Positions 14,429 through 23,005 of a DNA stretch of 33,931 bases are shown piece by piece. The position numbers and the translations under genes are program-made. The notes beneath the pieces were generated by a model. That model worked only from the letters and a program-made list of their open reading frames with translations. It was not told where the DNA came from and searched no databases. Each line of letters starts with the position of its first letter. Position 1 is the stretch's first letter. The stretch is from an uncultured Hungatella sp. Its GTDB lineage: Bacteria > Bacillota > Clostridia > Lachnospirales > Lachnospiraceae. The DNA is taken from assembly GCA_910586845.1 (NCBI GenBank), contig CAJUJV010000043.1, forward strand, positions 1 to 33,931. The letters run 5' to 3'.

Positions 14429-16222
14429 CTATTCCTCTGATACCTGAGAAATCTCGATTCCCAGCTCCCGAAGCTGTTTCTCATCCACCGGAGCCGGAGC
14501 CTCTGTCATAAGGCAGGAGGCATCTTTTACCTTGGGGAAGGCGATAACGTCGCGGATACTGTCGGCTCCCACCATGAGCATGGCCACCCGGTCCAGACCG
14601 TAGGCCAGACCTGCGTGGGGCGGCACGCCGAACTTAAAGGCATCCAGCAGGAAGCCGAACTGCTCCCTGGCCTGTTCCGGCGTAAAGCCCAGAACCTCAA
14701 ACATCTTGGACTGGATGTCCCCCTGATGGATACGGACAGAGCCGCCTCCCAGTTCGGTGCCGTTGAGCACGATGTCATAGGCCTTGGCCCGGACAGATCC
14801 CGGATCCTCGTCGATCCTGGCCCAGTCCTCCTCCATGGGCATGGTAAAGGGATGATGCATGGCTACAAAACGGCCCTGCTCCTCAGAGTATTCCAGGAGC
14901 GGAAACTCGGTAACCCACAAAAACTTAAAGTCGTCCTTCTTCAGCAGATCCTGCTGTCTGGCCAGCTCCAGGCGGAGATTGCCCAGGACATCCCAGACCA
15001 CTTTATTCTTGTCAGCCGCAAACAGAAGCAGATCGCCGGGCTGGCCCTCCATAGCCTCCGCCAGGCCGTGAAGCTCCTCCTCTTTCATAAATTTGGCAAA
15101 AGAGGATTTGAAGGAGCCGTCCTCCTGGATGGCCAGATAAGCCAGTCCTTTGGCTCCGAAGCCCTTGGCGAACTCTACCAGGGCGTCGATCTTCTTCCTG
15201 GCCATGGTCCCCTGCCCTTTGGCATTGATGCCGCGGACACTGCCGCCCTGAGCCAGAGCATTTTGAAATACCGTAAATCCGCAGTCTTTTACGACCTGAG
15301 ACACGTCTTTTAACTCCATGCCGAAACGGAGATCCGGCTTGTCGGAACCGTAGCGGTCCATGGCCTCCTGCCAGGTCATCCTGGGAATGGGCAGAGGGAT
15401 CTCCACGTTCAGCAGTTCTTTAAACAGGGTGTGGATCAGGCGCTCGTTGACATCAATGACGTCGTCCACATCCACAAACGACAGCTCCATATCGATCTGG
15501 GTAAACTCCGGCTGCCGGTCGGCCCTCAGATCTTCATCCCGGTAGCATCTGGCCAGCTGGAAATACCGGTCATATCCGGAGCACATCAAAAGCTGCTTGA
15601 ACAGCTGCGGAGACTGAGGCAGGGCATAGAAAGATCCCGGATGAACACGGCTGGGCACCAGGTAATCTCTGGCTCCCTCCGGCGTGCTCTTGATGAGCGT
15701 GGGCGTCTCGATCTCCAGGAATCCCTCCCCGGCCAGAAACTGTCTGGTGAGAACGGCGATGCGGCTGCGGAACATCATGTTCCTCTGGATATCCGGCCTT
15801 CTCAGATCCAGAAATCTGTATTTTAACCGCAGCTCTTCCTTGGTCCTGGAATTCTCCTCAATGGGGAACGGCGGAGTCTCGGACTCGGACAGGATCCGCA
15901 GACTTTCTGCCCTCACCTCGATGGCTCCCGTGGCCAGATTCTCGTTGACTCCTCCGGACCGGGCCTCCACCCTGCCGGTGACGGCGATGACGAACTCGCT
16001 TCTCAGCTTCTCCGCCTTGGCAAAGCTCTCCTGGCCGCAGTCGTTTTCCTCAAAGATAATCTGCAGGATACCGGACCGGTCTCTCAGATCCACAAAAATG
16101 ATCCCGCCTTTATTCCTGCTTTTCTGCACCCAGCCCATGACGGTGACTTTCTCACCCGCGTTGGCCGGGCCAAGCTCCGTGCATCTGTGGGACCGCTTCA
16201 GCCCCATCATTGATTCTGCCAT
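14429..16222 (-). CDS. aspS: Aspartyl-tRNA synthetase
   Basis: This 597-aa enzyme charges tRNA-Asp with aspartate. The N-terminal OB-fold anticodon-binding domain is seen (GLKRSHRCTELGPANAGEKV, VMGWVQKSRNKGG). Class II motifs follow: RLKYRFLDLRR, YFQLARCYRDEDLRADRQPE (motif 2) and HAGLAYGLDRVAML (motif 3). The insertion between motifs 2 and 3 fits the bacterial GAD domain. Length is normal for bacteria. I chose the ATG at 16222 because GGAGGAG lies just upstream. It follows hisS by 58 nt, a common operon in Firmicutes. Confidence 0.97.
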   Translation of the reverse strand: MAESMMGLKRSHRCTELGPANAGEKVTVMGWVQKSRNKGGIIFVDLRDRSGILQIIFEENDCGQESFAKAEKLRSEFVIAVTGRVEARSGGVNENLATGAIEVRAESLRILSESETPPFPIEENSRTKEELRLKYRFLDLRRPDIQRNMMFRSRIAVLTRQFLAGEGFLEIETPTLIKSTPEGARDYLVPSRVHPGSFYALPQSPQLFKQLLMCSGYDRYFQLARCYRDEDLRADRQPEFTQIDMELSFVDVDDVIDVNERLIHTLFKELLNVEIPLPIPRMTWQEAMDRYGSDKPDLRFGMELKDVSQVVKDCGFTVFQNALAQGGSVRGINAKGQGTMARKKIDALVEFAKGFGAKGLAYLAIQEDGSFKSSFAKFMKEEELHGLAEAMEGQPGDLLLFAADKNKVVWDVLGNLRLELARQQDLLKKDDFKFLWVTEFPLLEYSEEQGRFVAMHHPFTMPMEEDWARIDEDPGSVRAKAYDIVLNGTELGGGSVRIHQGDIQSKMFEVLGFTPEQAREQFGFLLDAFKFGVPPHAGLAYGLDRVAMLMVGADSIRDVIAFPKVKDASCLMTEAPAPVDEKQLRELGIEISQVSEE

Positions 16223-16238
16223 GATCTCCTCCATTCCG

Positions 16239-16269
16239 TGCCGGACTGCCCCATGGGACTGTCCGGCCT
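16239..16269. repeat. Inverted repeat between hisS and aspS
   Basis: GCCGGACTGCCC and the opposing GGGACTGTCCGGC form an imperfect hairpin in the 58-nt gap. There is no U-tract, so it is more likely an mRNA processing or stability element than a terminator. Confidence 0.35.
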
Positions 16270-16280
16270 CACATCTGTCT

Positions 16281-17543
16281 TTATTTCAATGCCTCTCTGT
16301 AAAATTCACGGATCTGTACATATCCGTCTTTCATAAGCTGCTCTTTCTGGAATTTCTTATTCTTGTTCATCTGAGCCACCAGGACCTGGGTTCCGGCCGC
16401 CCTCTCTTTCATGGCCTCAGAGAGCACTTCCCCGAGACGGCTGCTGTCCAGCCCTTTTTCAAAGAGATAAGCCACCTTGTCCGCCTCGGCAGGCACCCTG
16501 AAGTCCTGATCCAGAAGGATGGTGACGATCCGCTCAAAGCCGATGGAGAACCCGCAGGCCGGGGTCTCGGTGCCCGTAAATTTGCCGATCATCCTGTCAT
16601 ACCGGCCTCCCCCTGCCACGGAACCGCCGAAGCCCTCCATAGCCACTTCGAAAATGGTCCCGGTGTAGTAGGACATGCCCCTCACCAGAGTGGGATCGAA
16701 CTCGATCCGGAAATCTGCCACAGCCACATCCTTCACCGTATCCATAATGTGGGCCAGTCCGTCCGTAACCGTCCGGGGCAGCGCCTCGCCCAGGATCTCT
16801 CCCAGCATGCGGACGCCCTGGGCATCCTTTGTCACTCCTTCAAACAGTCCCAGGTACCGATCCACCTGATCCTGCCCGTAACCTGCCTCCAGAAGCTCCG
16901 CCTTCACTCCGTCAAGACCGATCTTGTCCATCTTGTCCAGGATAATAAACACCTGGTCACAGGCCTCCTCCGGGAAGCCGCAGTAAGCGGCCATACCCTT
17001 AAGGATCCCTCTGTCATTGATCCGGACAGTGAAGGAATTGTCGGGACAGATCTTTCCCAGAGCCGTGGTGGTAGCCAGGATCAGTTCGATCTCCGCCAGG
17101 GAGGTAGGGTCTCCCAATATATCGATGTCACACTGGACAAACTGGCGGAACCGTCCCTTCTGAGGCCGGTCCGCTCTCCATACGCTGCCCATCTGCAGGG
17201 CCTTGAAGGGGTTTGGAAGCTGGGAAGCGTTGTTGGCGTAATACCTGGCCAGAGGCAGGGTCAGATCATACCGGAGCCCTCCGTCTACCAGATCCGCCTC
17301 TTCCCGGGCCGTATCCAGATTCAGCTTCTCCCCTCTCTTTAAAATCTTGAAGATCAGTTTCTCGTTGTCTCCGCCCTGTTTGCTGGTCAGGTTTTCGATG
17401 TGCTCCACACAGGGCGTCTCGATCTGGGAGAACCCGAAAGCCCGGTAGGTCTCCTGGATCTGATTCATCACATAATTGCGAATCTGCATCTCTGCAGGTA
17501 ACATGTCTTTCATGCCGGTTACCGGCTTCTTCTTCAATGCCAT
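16281..17543 (-). CDS. hisS: Histidyl-tRNA synthetase
   Basis: The 420-aa class II synthetase charges tRNA-His. Visible are the N-terminal KKPVTGMKDMLPAE, motif 1 region (YRAFGFSQIETPCVE), motif 2 (MGSVWRADRPQKGRFRQF), the histidine motif around RGMSYYTGTIFEVA and GGSVAGGGRYDRM, motif 3 (ACGFSIGFERIV) and the C-terminal anticodon-binding domain (VLVAQMNKNKKFQK). It has its own promoter (17642-17670). In most Clostridia hemZ lies directly upstream; here a DNA methylase gene occupies that place. I see no T-box in the short leader. Confidence 0.97.
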   Translation of the reverse strand: MALKKKPVTGMKDMLPAEMQIRNYVMNQIQETYRAFGFSQIETPCVEHIENLTSKQGGDNEKLIFKILKRGEKLNLDTAREEADLVDGGLRYDLTLPLARYYANNASQLPNPFKALQMGSVWRADRPQKGRFRQFVQCDIDILGDPTSLAEIELILATTTALGKICPDNSFTVRINDRGILKGMAAYCGFPEEACDQVFIILDKMDKIGLDGVKAELLEAGYGQDQVDRYLGLFEGVTKDAQGVRMLGEILGEALPRTVTDGLAHIMDTVKDVAVADFRIEFDPTLVRGMSYYTGTIFEVAMEGFGGSVAGGGRYDRMIGKFTGTETPACGFSIGFERIVTILLDQDFRVPAEADKVAYLFEKGLDSSRLGEVLSEAMKERAAGTQVLVAQMNKNKKFQKEQLMKDGYVQIREFYREALK

Positions 17544-17573
17544 ATTCTCTCTCCGTTTTCTGCGTCTTACATG

Positions 17574-17608
17574 GCGTCCCGGCTTCCCGATTTCCTGCCC
17601 GGGGACGC
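17574..17608 (-). promoter_or_regulatory. GC-rich hairpin in the hisS leader
   Basis: GCGTCCC (17574-17580) and GGGACGC (17602-17608) form a strong stem in the leader of about 90 nt. It lacks the T-box AGGGTGG signature and a U-tract. Its role is unknown. Confidence 0.4.
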
Positions 17609-17641
17609 GGATCCGGCCTCAGGGGGCTGGATGTTACGACG

Positions 17642-17670
17642 ATTATACTATTGTCTCCTGTAATTGGCAA
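17642..17670 (-). promoter_or_regulatory. hisS promoter
   Basis: TTGCCA (17665-17670), exactly 17 nt, TATAAT (17642-17647) on the minus strand, about 100 nt before the hisS ATG. It lies downstream of the methylase stop, so hisS-aspS are transcribed independently of the inserted block. Confidence 0.75.
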
Positions 17671-17709
17671 TGGGTTTATGGATATTTTCTCCAGCCGTTC
17701 CCTGCACGG

Positions 17710-19668
17710 TCACAGGCATTCTTCCGCTCCGCCGTTTTTATAATTGACCACCAGAACCTCCCTGGTCTTCTCTTCCCGGTTTTTAGTGTGGTAGTTGGAA
17801 TTGGAATAGCTGTAATTGAGGCTGACTGCCTTAAAATTTCCGTGGTCCCGAATCCACCGGGCCAGAATCTCGTTTTTCTTTCCCTTGCTCTCCAGGACAT
17901 TGGACAGGGCGAACCGGATGCCTCTTCGGTCCAGTTCCTCCAGATAAGCCAGAAGATCCCTCTCGTCATCTTCCGTCCAGCCGGCCTGCTCGTTGTAGGT
18001 GGCGCAGGCGATCAGATAAGGCGGGTCCGCATAGAAAAAGCTCTTCTCCGTGTACCGGCCCGGGTCGATATTCCGGAAATCTCCGTGGGTAAAGGTATAA
18101 TCCCCGCTTTTTATCCGATCCATAAAGTCTCCCAGCTTTCTCTGCATCCGGTCGTTGAAATCACGCTTACCCACCGGAAGGTTAAATTCTCCTTTCCTGT
18201 TGAAGCGAAGCTGGTTGTTAAACGCGTACACGATCAGCAGATACAGCATGAGATAGTACTCCTGATCCCGCTCCGTTTTTTTATTAAAATCTGCTTTCAG
18301 CCGGTTATAGCTGTCCCGGTTGCAGGCTCCCAGGCCCTGAGAGCTGGGACATTGGTAATAATCATAGCCCATTTGGCTGACCATGGACAGCCCGTATTTT
18401 TCGATGGCGCCGTAAAGCCACTGGAAGACTTCCTCTTTGGGCACCCGTTTCAGCGTGTTCAAAAGCCCGATCAGCGGTTCGCTGGAGTCGTTGAAATGAA
18501 CCCGGCTGCAGTTCACGTTGATCCCCACATTGCATCCGCCGCAGAATAAATCCACCACACAGTCGGCGTCACAGGGGAAAAGGGGGAGGATCTGAGGCAG
18601 CAGCTTATATTTTCCGCCGGTATAATTTAAGGCGGATGGGATAACTTTTTTGGCCCCGTCATGGCAGATGCACAGAAACAGCCGTTCCCGGTTCTCCCGG
18701 CTGAGGGATTTGCCTGCCGAAAAAGTCCGGTAATCCTCGGAAAAGACTTTCACGGTGCCCTTCTCTTCCAGAATACGCAGGATGTCCTCGTCGCTGATCC
18801 TGGCATTGGACCGGTCATCGCCCTTTTGAGCCATATTGTTGTAGGACAGCAGGATATATCTGGCCCGGACAGACCGGATCAGCTCCTCAAGGGCCTCCGG
18901 CGCCTTCCTGGTACAGTACCGGCTCTTCAGCCCGGCCCGGTCCATCTTTCTGGCCACGCCGGAGACTTCCGGCTTCTCCCACCGGGCCACATTCTCCAGC
19001 AGGTGGTAGGAATCGCAGTACTGTCTGGAATTGTACGGCGGATCGATGTAGACCAGATCCGCTTCGATGTGGTCCATCAGCCGGTTGGCATCTGTGTTGT
19101 AGCACACATTACCTTTATTCAGGCACTCATCCGGCTCCGGGATGAGCAGTCTCAGCCCATCCTCCGGCACGTTTCCCCGGCGGTAGGCATCATAGTGACC
19201 GCAGGTGTTGGCGATCCTGTCCATGGCATAAAGGAGGGAGGTGATCAGCAGCGCCCGTTCTCTGCCGTTCAGCTCCCCGCAGTTGTATCTTATCTCGATA
19301 TCTTCCCGGATATATCCGATCTTCCGGCAGTCGGCCGCCGAAAAATAGGTGTCCGCAAAATTCTCGCTCATATAATTGTCTTCACTGACTCTGGCCTCAT
19401 TGTACCCTTCAATGAGACCGGCGATCTTCTCCGCGGAAAAGGTCTCCCCGCCGAACCATGCCACATGGCAGATATAATTGCTGTACATGTTGTCGTTGGT
19501 GATCAGCTTTTTGTCCGTAAACGCCGACGCCACCGCTCCCGTACCGGCAAAGATATCCGCCACGGTGTGGATGCCCGGACACTGCTCGCCGACAATCTTT
19601 TTAATGAAAGGAAGCAGCTTGTATTTGCTGCCCAGATATCTCCGGTTGTTGATTTTAAGAACCTTCAT
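17710..19668 (-). CDS. Double D12-class adenine-N6 DNA methyltransferase (two fused domains, FokI-methylase-like)
   Basis: The 652-aa protein holds two complete methyltransferase domains in tandem. The first has YLGSKYKLLPFI (11-22), SAM motif ADIFAGTGAV (about 37-46) and catalytic DPPYNSRQY (209-217). The second has YTGGKYKLLPQI (349-360), VVDLFCGGCNVG (371-382) and ADPPYL (about 547-552). The repeated opening motif shows the duplication. In known cases (M.FokI, M.StsI, M.LlaI) each half methylates one strand of an asymmetric type IIS site. No restriction nuclease is recognisable next to it, so it may be an orphan or its partner may be elsewhere. I chose the ATG at 19668 because GGAG lies upstream; an ATG at 19713 lies too close to the predicted transcription start. 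Confidence 0.9.
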   Translation of the reverse strand: MKVLKINNRRYLGSKYKLLPFIKKIVGEQCPGIHTVADIFAGTGAVASAFTDKKLITNDNMYSNYICHVAWFGGETFSAEKIAGLIEGYNEARVSEDNYMSENFADTYFSAADCRKIGYIREDIEIRYNCGELNGRERALLITSLLYAMDRIANTCGHYDAYRRGNVPEDGLRLLIPEPDECLNKGNVCYNTDANRLMDHIEADLVYIDPPYNSRQYCDSYHLLENVARWEKPEVSGVARKMDRAGLKSRYCTRKAPEALEELIRSVRARYILLSYNNMAQKGDDRSNARISDEDILRILEEKGTVKVFSEDYRTFSAGKSLSRENRERLFLCICHDGAKKVIPSALNYTGGKYKLLPQILPLFPCDADCVVDLFCGGCNVGINVNCSRVHFNDSSEPLIGLLNTLKRVPKEEVFQWLYGAIEKYGLSMVSQMGYDYYQCPSSQGLGACNRDSYNRLKADFNKKTERDQEYYLMLYLLIVYAFNNQLRFNRKGEFNLPVGKRDFNDRMQRKLGDFMDRIKSGDYTFTHGDFRNIDPGRYTEKSFFYADPPYLIACATYNEQAGWTEDDERDLLAYLEELDRRGIRFALSNVLESKGKKNEILARWIRDHGNFKAVSLNYSYSNSNYHTKNREEKTREVLVVNYKNGGAEECL

Positions 19669-19726
19669 CTCGCTTGCTCCGTCTGTGCAACGTGTTGGGT
19701 GTACATTGGACATTTCAATGCAATTT

Positions 19727-19754
19727 ATTATAACATGGATTGGATGGAATGCAA
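19727..19754 (-). promoter_or_regulatory. Promoter of the double methyltransferase
   Basis: TTGCAT (19749-19754), a 16-nt spacer and TATAAT (19727-19732) on the minus strand, about 55 nt before the ATG. Confidence 0.6.
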
Positions 19755-19901
19755 TGGATTTTCTCCTGACTCTTTTCCAATTATTTCCAACTGCTCAGGA
19801 AACTCTTGCTGTCCTCCTGCCGGTATGTTATACTTTCCCGGAAATATTCTGACAACTACAAATGATAATTGGGGACATGCCCCCTTACCGGAAAGGAACC
19901 T

Positions 19902-20648
19902 ATGGAATACAAGTATTTATTTCATGAAATCTCTGAACAGAGGCGGTCGGAGATCGCGCAGATGTCTGTCTCTGAGGCAAACAAGAAGATCGCCAGCCTT
20001 GACCAGGAATGGACAGGAAACTGTCGTACCGGCATACAGCAGGCCCAAAAATCCGGGGATACGGCTTTTAAAAACCAGAAAGCCGGCGCTTATAATCAGC
20101 TGCTTTTCAAAATAGGCGATGCCCTGGACCGTATCCAGGAAAAGGATTACATCTCCCAGACAAAAACCGGCGTGGCCCTTTCCTATGTTGTTGCGGCAAT
20201 TGCCAAGTACGGTACCATACTGATCCTGAAGCTGGTTCCGGGCATCGCGCCTGCTTTTGAAAATGCGTCGGAGCAGGTGTACATCTTGTTCTTTCCCGTA
20301 TTTTTGATCCTGCTTCTTTTCACAGTCCTGCTGATCATCGGCATTGTCACAGAAAACGGGGGCGCCGTCGGGAAAAAGAAGAAACTGGAGGATCAGCTGT
20401 CAAAGATACGCGGAAGGTTTTCCGGCCTTGAAAGAGAACATCAGATCTACGGCCTGATCGTTGAGCTGGCCGAACTCTGCAAAACTTACGCCCGGGATAA
20501 GGGCAGTGCGGGAAACTTAAGAAAGCTTTCCTGGCAGGATGCCACCAATGTCACGGACCAGATCATTCAGTATTTCCGTCCCGTCCGCAACGGGTACGAC
20601 GATGCCATGAAGACGCTTGTCGACCTGTACAAACAGGGCGGCAGGTAA
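19902..20648 (+). CDS. Uncharacterised membrane protein with two TM helices and a soluble helical tail
   Basis: The ATG at 19902 follows AGGAAC and gives 248 aa. A soluble, helical N-terminal part (about 1-85, with repeated Gln/Lys/Ala) is followed by two hydrophobic helices (about 87-112, ALSYVVAAIAKYGTILILKL; and about 122-147, YILFFPVFLILLLFTVLLII). A basic stretch (KKKKLEDQ) and a long helical cytosolic domain complete it. No catalytic motif is seen; it lacks nuclease signatures such as PD-(D/E)xK or HNH. It is divergent from the double methyltransferase and ends at a strong terminator. I do not recognise a family. Confidence 0.75.
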   Translation: MEYKYLFHEISEQRRSEIAQMSVSEANKKIASLDQEWTGNCRTGIQQAQKSGDTAFKNQKAGAYNQLLFKIGDALDRIQEKDYISQTKTGVALSYVVAAIAKYGTILILKLVPGIAPAFENASEQVYILFFPVFLILLLFTVLLIIGIVTENGGAVGKKKKLEDQLSKIRGRFSGLEREHQIYGLIVELAELCKTYARDKGSAGNLRKLSWQDATNVTDQIIQYFRPVRNGYDDAMKTLVDLYKQGGR

Positions 20649-20704
20649 AGATCATTTTCCAAACAATCTTTTTTTGAATTGCATAGTGGAATTCATTATT
20701 TAAA

Positions 20705-20752
20705 AAAATATCCGTAGAAAGCCTGGTTTTAAGACAGTTCTACGGATATTTT
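20705..20752. terminator. Strong bidirectional terminator
   Basis: AAAATATCCGTAGAA (20705-20719) and TTCTACGGATATTTT (20738-20752) form a perfect 15-bp stem flanked by A-runs and T-runs. It lies between two convergent genes (stops at 20648 and 20778). Confidence 0.88.
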
Positions 20753-20777
20753 TCTTGCAAAAAGGAACTACATTGTC

Positions 20778-21035
20778 CTATAAATATTCTTTTATATATG
20801 CTTCCAATCTCGCCGCTTCTTCCTTCTCATGTTCTCCCTCCACCTGGATCTCCAGCATGTCGCCGGCCCTGGCAGACAGGGAAAGCACATGAAAGATCAG
20901 CTTCGCGTCGCCGCTTTTCTCCCCTTTCCTTATCTGCACTCTGCCGGTGCACCCGATGGCCTCCTTCACCAGCCGGCCTGCGGCTTCCGGCGAAAGGCCG
21001 GCCGGATCTCTCAGCGGAAACTGAAATTTTACCAT
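20778..21035 (-). CDS. HPr-like protein lacking both phosphorylation sites
   Basis: The 85-aa product has the length and pattern of PTS phosphocarrier HPr. It aligns without gaps to E. coli HPr: GL at 13-14, VKEA at 23-26, AK at 44-45, and VEGEHE where HPr has AEGEDE. However, residue 15 is Ser where HPr has the phospho-accepting His, Arg17 is Glu, and residue 46 is Leu where HPr has the regulatory Ser. It should therefore be unable to carry phosphate or be marked by HPr kinase. It is the last gene of the mannose-type PTS operon, 29 nt after the HAD gene. It may be a regulatory binding partner, as Crh is in Bacillus, or a decoy; function unproven. Confidence 0.85.
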   Translation of the reverse strand: MVKFQFPLRDPAGLSPEAAGRLVKEAIGCTGRVQIRKGEKSGDAKLIFHVLSLSARAGDMLEIQVEGEHEKEEAARLEAYIKEYL

Positions 21036-21064
21036 ATCCTTTTCTCTCCCCCGTCCTCTCGCCT

Positions 21065-21874
21065 TCACGAGAACAAATACCGATCCAGCGCAAAAGCGAC
21101 TCCCGCCTCATTGTTGCTCTTTGTCACAAAGTCCGCCAGTTTCCTGATCTCTTCGATCCCGTTTTCCATGGCAACGGCGGTTCCTGCCTTTTTCAGCATG
21201 GGAATATCAAGTTCCTGATCGCCGAAGGCGATGGTTTCCTCCGGGCGGATAGACAGCTTCTCGCACATTGCTTCCACGGCCGCTCCTTTTGTGGCTCCCT
21301 GCGGGAAAATCTCAAGATAGATATCTGCGGAACGGGCCATGTCGACTCCCGAAAGCCTCGCGTCTCTCATCTCGCCCTGGATCCGGCAGATCACTTCCGG
21401 AGCTGCCGCGATCAGAAGCTTGTTGGGGCCCAGGCCTTTCTCTCTCCACTCTTTTTCGAGAGCTTCCACCTCTCTGATCCCCGGCTCATAATGAATGATC
21501 CTGCTCTCCCTCTCTACGAAAGCATCCACACCCGTCACATACCATTTCCGTCCCTCAAAGATCCAGAGGGGAACGCCGTCTTTGGCCAGAAAGCCGTCAT
21601 GGATCTGTCTCGCCGCCTCACAGGGCAGATGTTTCGAATGAATACACCGGTCTTTCTGGAGAATATAGGTTCCTGCGTTGCAGGCTTTGATACATGGAAT
21701 GGAAAGCTCTTTTTCCACCAGTTCTGTCGCCGCCGGCATCCTGCCGGTAATCAGCGCAATCTCTATCCCCATGTCATGGGCCCTTGCAAGACTTTCTTTC
21801 ACCGGTTCCGGAACCCTTTTCTCATCATTCAGAAGGGTTCCGTCCACGTCTAAACAAATCAGCTTATATCTCAT
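21065..21874 (-). CDS. Cof-type HAD-IIB sugar/nucleotide phosphatase
   Basis: The 269-aa protein carries the HAD nucleophile motif LICLDVDGTLLND (Asp9/Asp11), motif II Thr in ALITGRMP, and motifs III/IV around KGAAVEAMCEKL and AFGDQELDIPML. The C2 cap type marks the Cof subfamily, which dephosphorylates sugar phosphates, nucleotides or PLP. Its ATG overlaps the stop of the upstream membrane-protein gene by 4 nt (21871-21874), so it is translationally coupled to the PTS operon. It could relieve sugar-phosphate stress from the imported sugar; that is inference. Confidence 0.93.
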   Translation of the reverse strand: MRYKLICLDVDGTLLNDEKRVPEPVKESLARAHDMGIEIALITGRMPAATELVEKELSIPCIKACNAGTYILQKDRCIHSKHLPCEAARQIHDGFLAKDGVPLWIFEGRKWYVTGVDAFVERESRIIHYEPGIREVEALEKEWREKGLGPNKLLIAAAPEVICRIQGEMRDARLSGVDMARSADIYLEIFPQGATKGAAVEAMCEKLSIRPEETIAFGDQELDIPMLKKAGTAVAMENGIEEIRKLADFVTKSNNEAGVAFALDRYLFS

Positions 21875-22158
21875 AACTCGCTCATCTCCAACAGATTCAA
21901 CATCTTTTCCACATTCCGTCTTCCGTTTTTAAGCCCCAGATTAAATACTGCCGCGCTTCCTATGCCGGCGATCATCAGAAGGATGCCTGGAATGCCGAAG
22001 AAAAGGTTGGGGATCTGTCCTGCATATCCTCCGTAGGTACACGCCGCGCCGACGGCAGACAAGACCAGAGCGATCTTTTTCCATCGTTCAATCTGTCCCA
22101 GAGCCTTTACCTGAAGAGCTGCTTCCCTGGATAATCTGTTCTTTTCTGCGGCATTCAT
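21871..22158 (-). CDS. Small two-TM membrane protein of the PTS operon
   Basis: The ATG at 22158 has AGGAGG 8 nt upstream (two further in-frame ATGs lie at 22161 and 22164). The 95-aa product has a basic helical start (RLSREAALQVKALGQIERW) and two hydrophobic helices (KIALVLSAVGAACTYGGYAG and IPGILLMIAGIGSAAVFNLG), and ends with a charged helix. It lies between IID and the HAD phosphatase and overlaps the latter by 4 nt. I do not recognise a family; it does not look like DUF956, which accompanies many mannose PTS operons. It may associate with the IIC/IID membrane complex. Confidence 0.7.
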   Translation of the reverse strand: MNAAEKNRLSREAALQVKALGQIERWKKIALVLSAVGAACTYGGYAGQIPNLFFGIPGILLMIAGIGSAAVFNLGLKNGRRNVEKMLNLLEMSEL

Positions 22159-22170
22159 CATCATTACCTC

Positions 22171-23004
22171 CTAGTATACAAGTCCCGGGTTGAAGAAACC
22201 GACCAGTACGCCTACAAACGCCACCACTACCAGAAGAAGCATGACCTTGATGGGCGACATCTGCTTTTTGGCCATAAGGAACCAGCAGGCGATCACGAAG
22301 ATCGCGGTCAAAAGGCCGGGAAATACTTCATTTAATTTGTCCTGCAGGATCAGATAGGGCTCGCCCGCGTCGTTTAAAAGCCGCAGGGACGTGGTGACGC
22401 TGACCCAGGTGGCGGACACGGCGCCGATGACCATTCCGCCCAGGATAGAAACGGATTCACGGATAGCGTCGCCCTGGGCGCCGATGAGGAATTCCACTGC
22501 CTTTGTTCCCAGGCTGTACCCTTTAAAGTACAGGAATCTCATGCCGAAGTAGGCAAACAGGTTCCAGACAATGATATAGAAGATGGCTCCGAGGGGAGAA
22601 CCGCCTGTGGACATACCCATGGCAATACCCAGAAGAATGGGGATCACTGTACCGACTACCAGGGAGTCGCCGATACCTGCGATGGGACCCATGAGTCCGG
22701 CACGAAGACCGTTGATGGTCTCGTCGTCTACATCTTCCGTTCCGCCGGCTCTGGCCTCCTCCAGACCTGCGGTGATACCTACGATCAGGGTGCCCAGCTG
22801 AGGCTCCGTGTTGAAAAACGCGGTGTAGGTATTCATGGCTTTTGCCTTATCCTCTTCATTGTCATACAGATCTTCCACCAGAGGAAGCATGGAACACAGG
22901 TATCCAAAGGTCTGCATGTGCTCCTGGGAAAAACAGGTCAGGTGTCCATAGAACCAATTATGGAAAGACTTTGTCAGAGCTTTTTTCGATAACTTCTTCT
23001 CCAT
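22171..23004 (-). CDS. PTS mannose/fructose/sorbose-family EIID component
   Basis: This 277-aa membrane subunit forms, with IIC, the sugar channel of mannose-class PTS permeases. Family signs are the start LSKKALTKSFHNWFYGHLTC, the signature GLRAGLMGPIAGIGDSLV and several C-terminal TM helices (ending VVVAFVGVLVGFFNPGLVY). I chose the ATG at 23004, one base after the IIC stop, so translation is coupled. The sugar is not predictable from sequence; members carry mannose, glucose, fructose, sorbose, GlcNAc or galactosamine. Confidence 0.95.
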   Translation of the reverse strand: MEKKLSKKALTKSFHNWFYGHLTCFSQEHMQTFGYLCSMLPLVEDLYDNEEDKAKAMNTYTAFFNTEPQLGTLIVGITAGLEEARAGGTEDVDDETINGLRAGLMGPIAGIGDSLVVGTVIPILLGIAMGMSTGGSPLGAIFYIIVWNLFAYFGMRFLYFKGYSLGTKAVEFLIGAQGDAIRESVSILGGMVIGAVSATWVSVTTSLRLLNDAGEPYLILQDKLNEVFPGLLTAIFVIACWFLMAKKQMSPIKVMLLLVVVAFVGVLVGFFNPGLVY

Positions 23005-23005
23005 A

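Noticed and set aside
15684..17342. A 552-codon open frame on the plus strand
   Set aside because: It is fully antisense to aspS and hisS, has no ribosome site and reads as low-quality protein; long antisense frames are expected in GC-richer synthetase genes.
17544..17710. T-box riboswitch before hisS
   Set aside because: The leader is only about 90 nt from the predicted start, with no AGGGTGG-type T-box sequence and no terminator. Only a GC-rich hairpin is present.
18661..20115. A 484-codon open frame on the plus strand
   Set aside because: It is antisense to the double methyltransferase and runs into the membrane-protein gene in another frame. No family pattern is visible.
19902..20648. 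Restriction endonuclease partner of the double methyltransferase
   Set aside because: The protein has two TM helices and no PD-(D/E)xK, HNH or GIY-YIG pattern; it is kept as an uncharacterised membrane protein.
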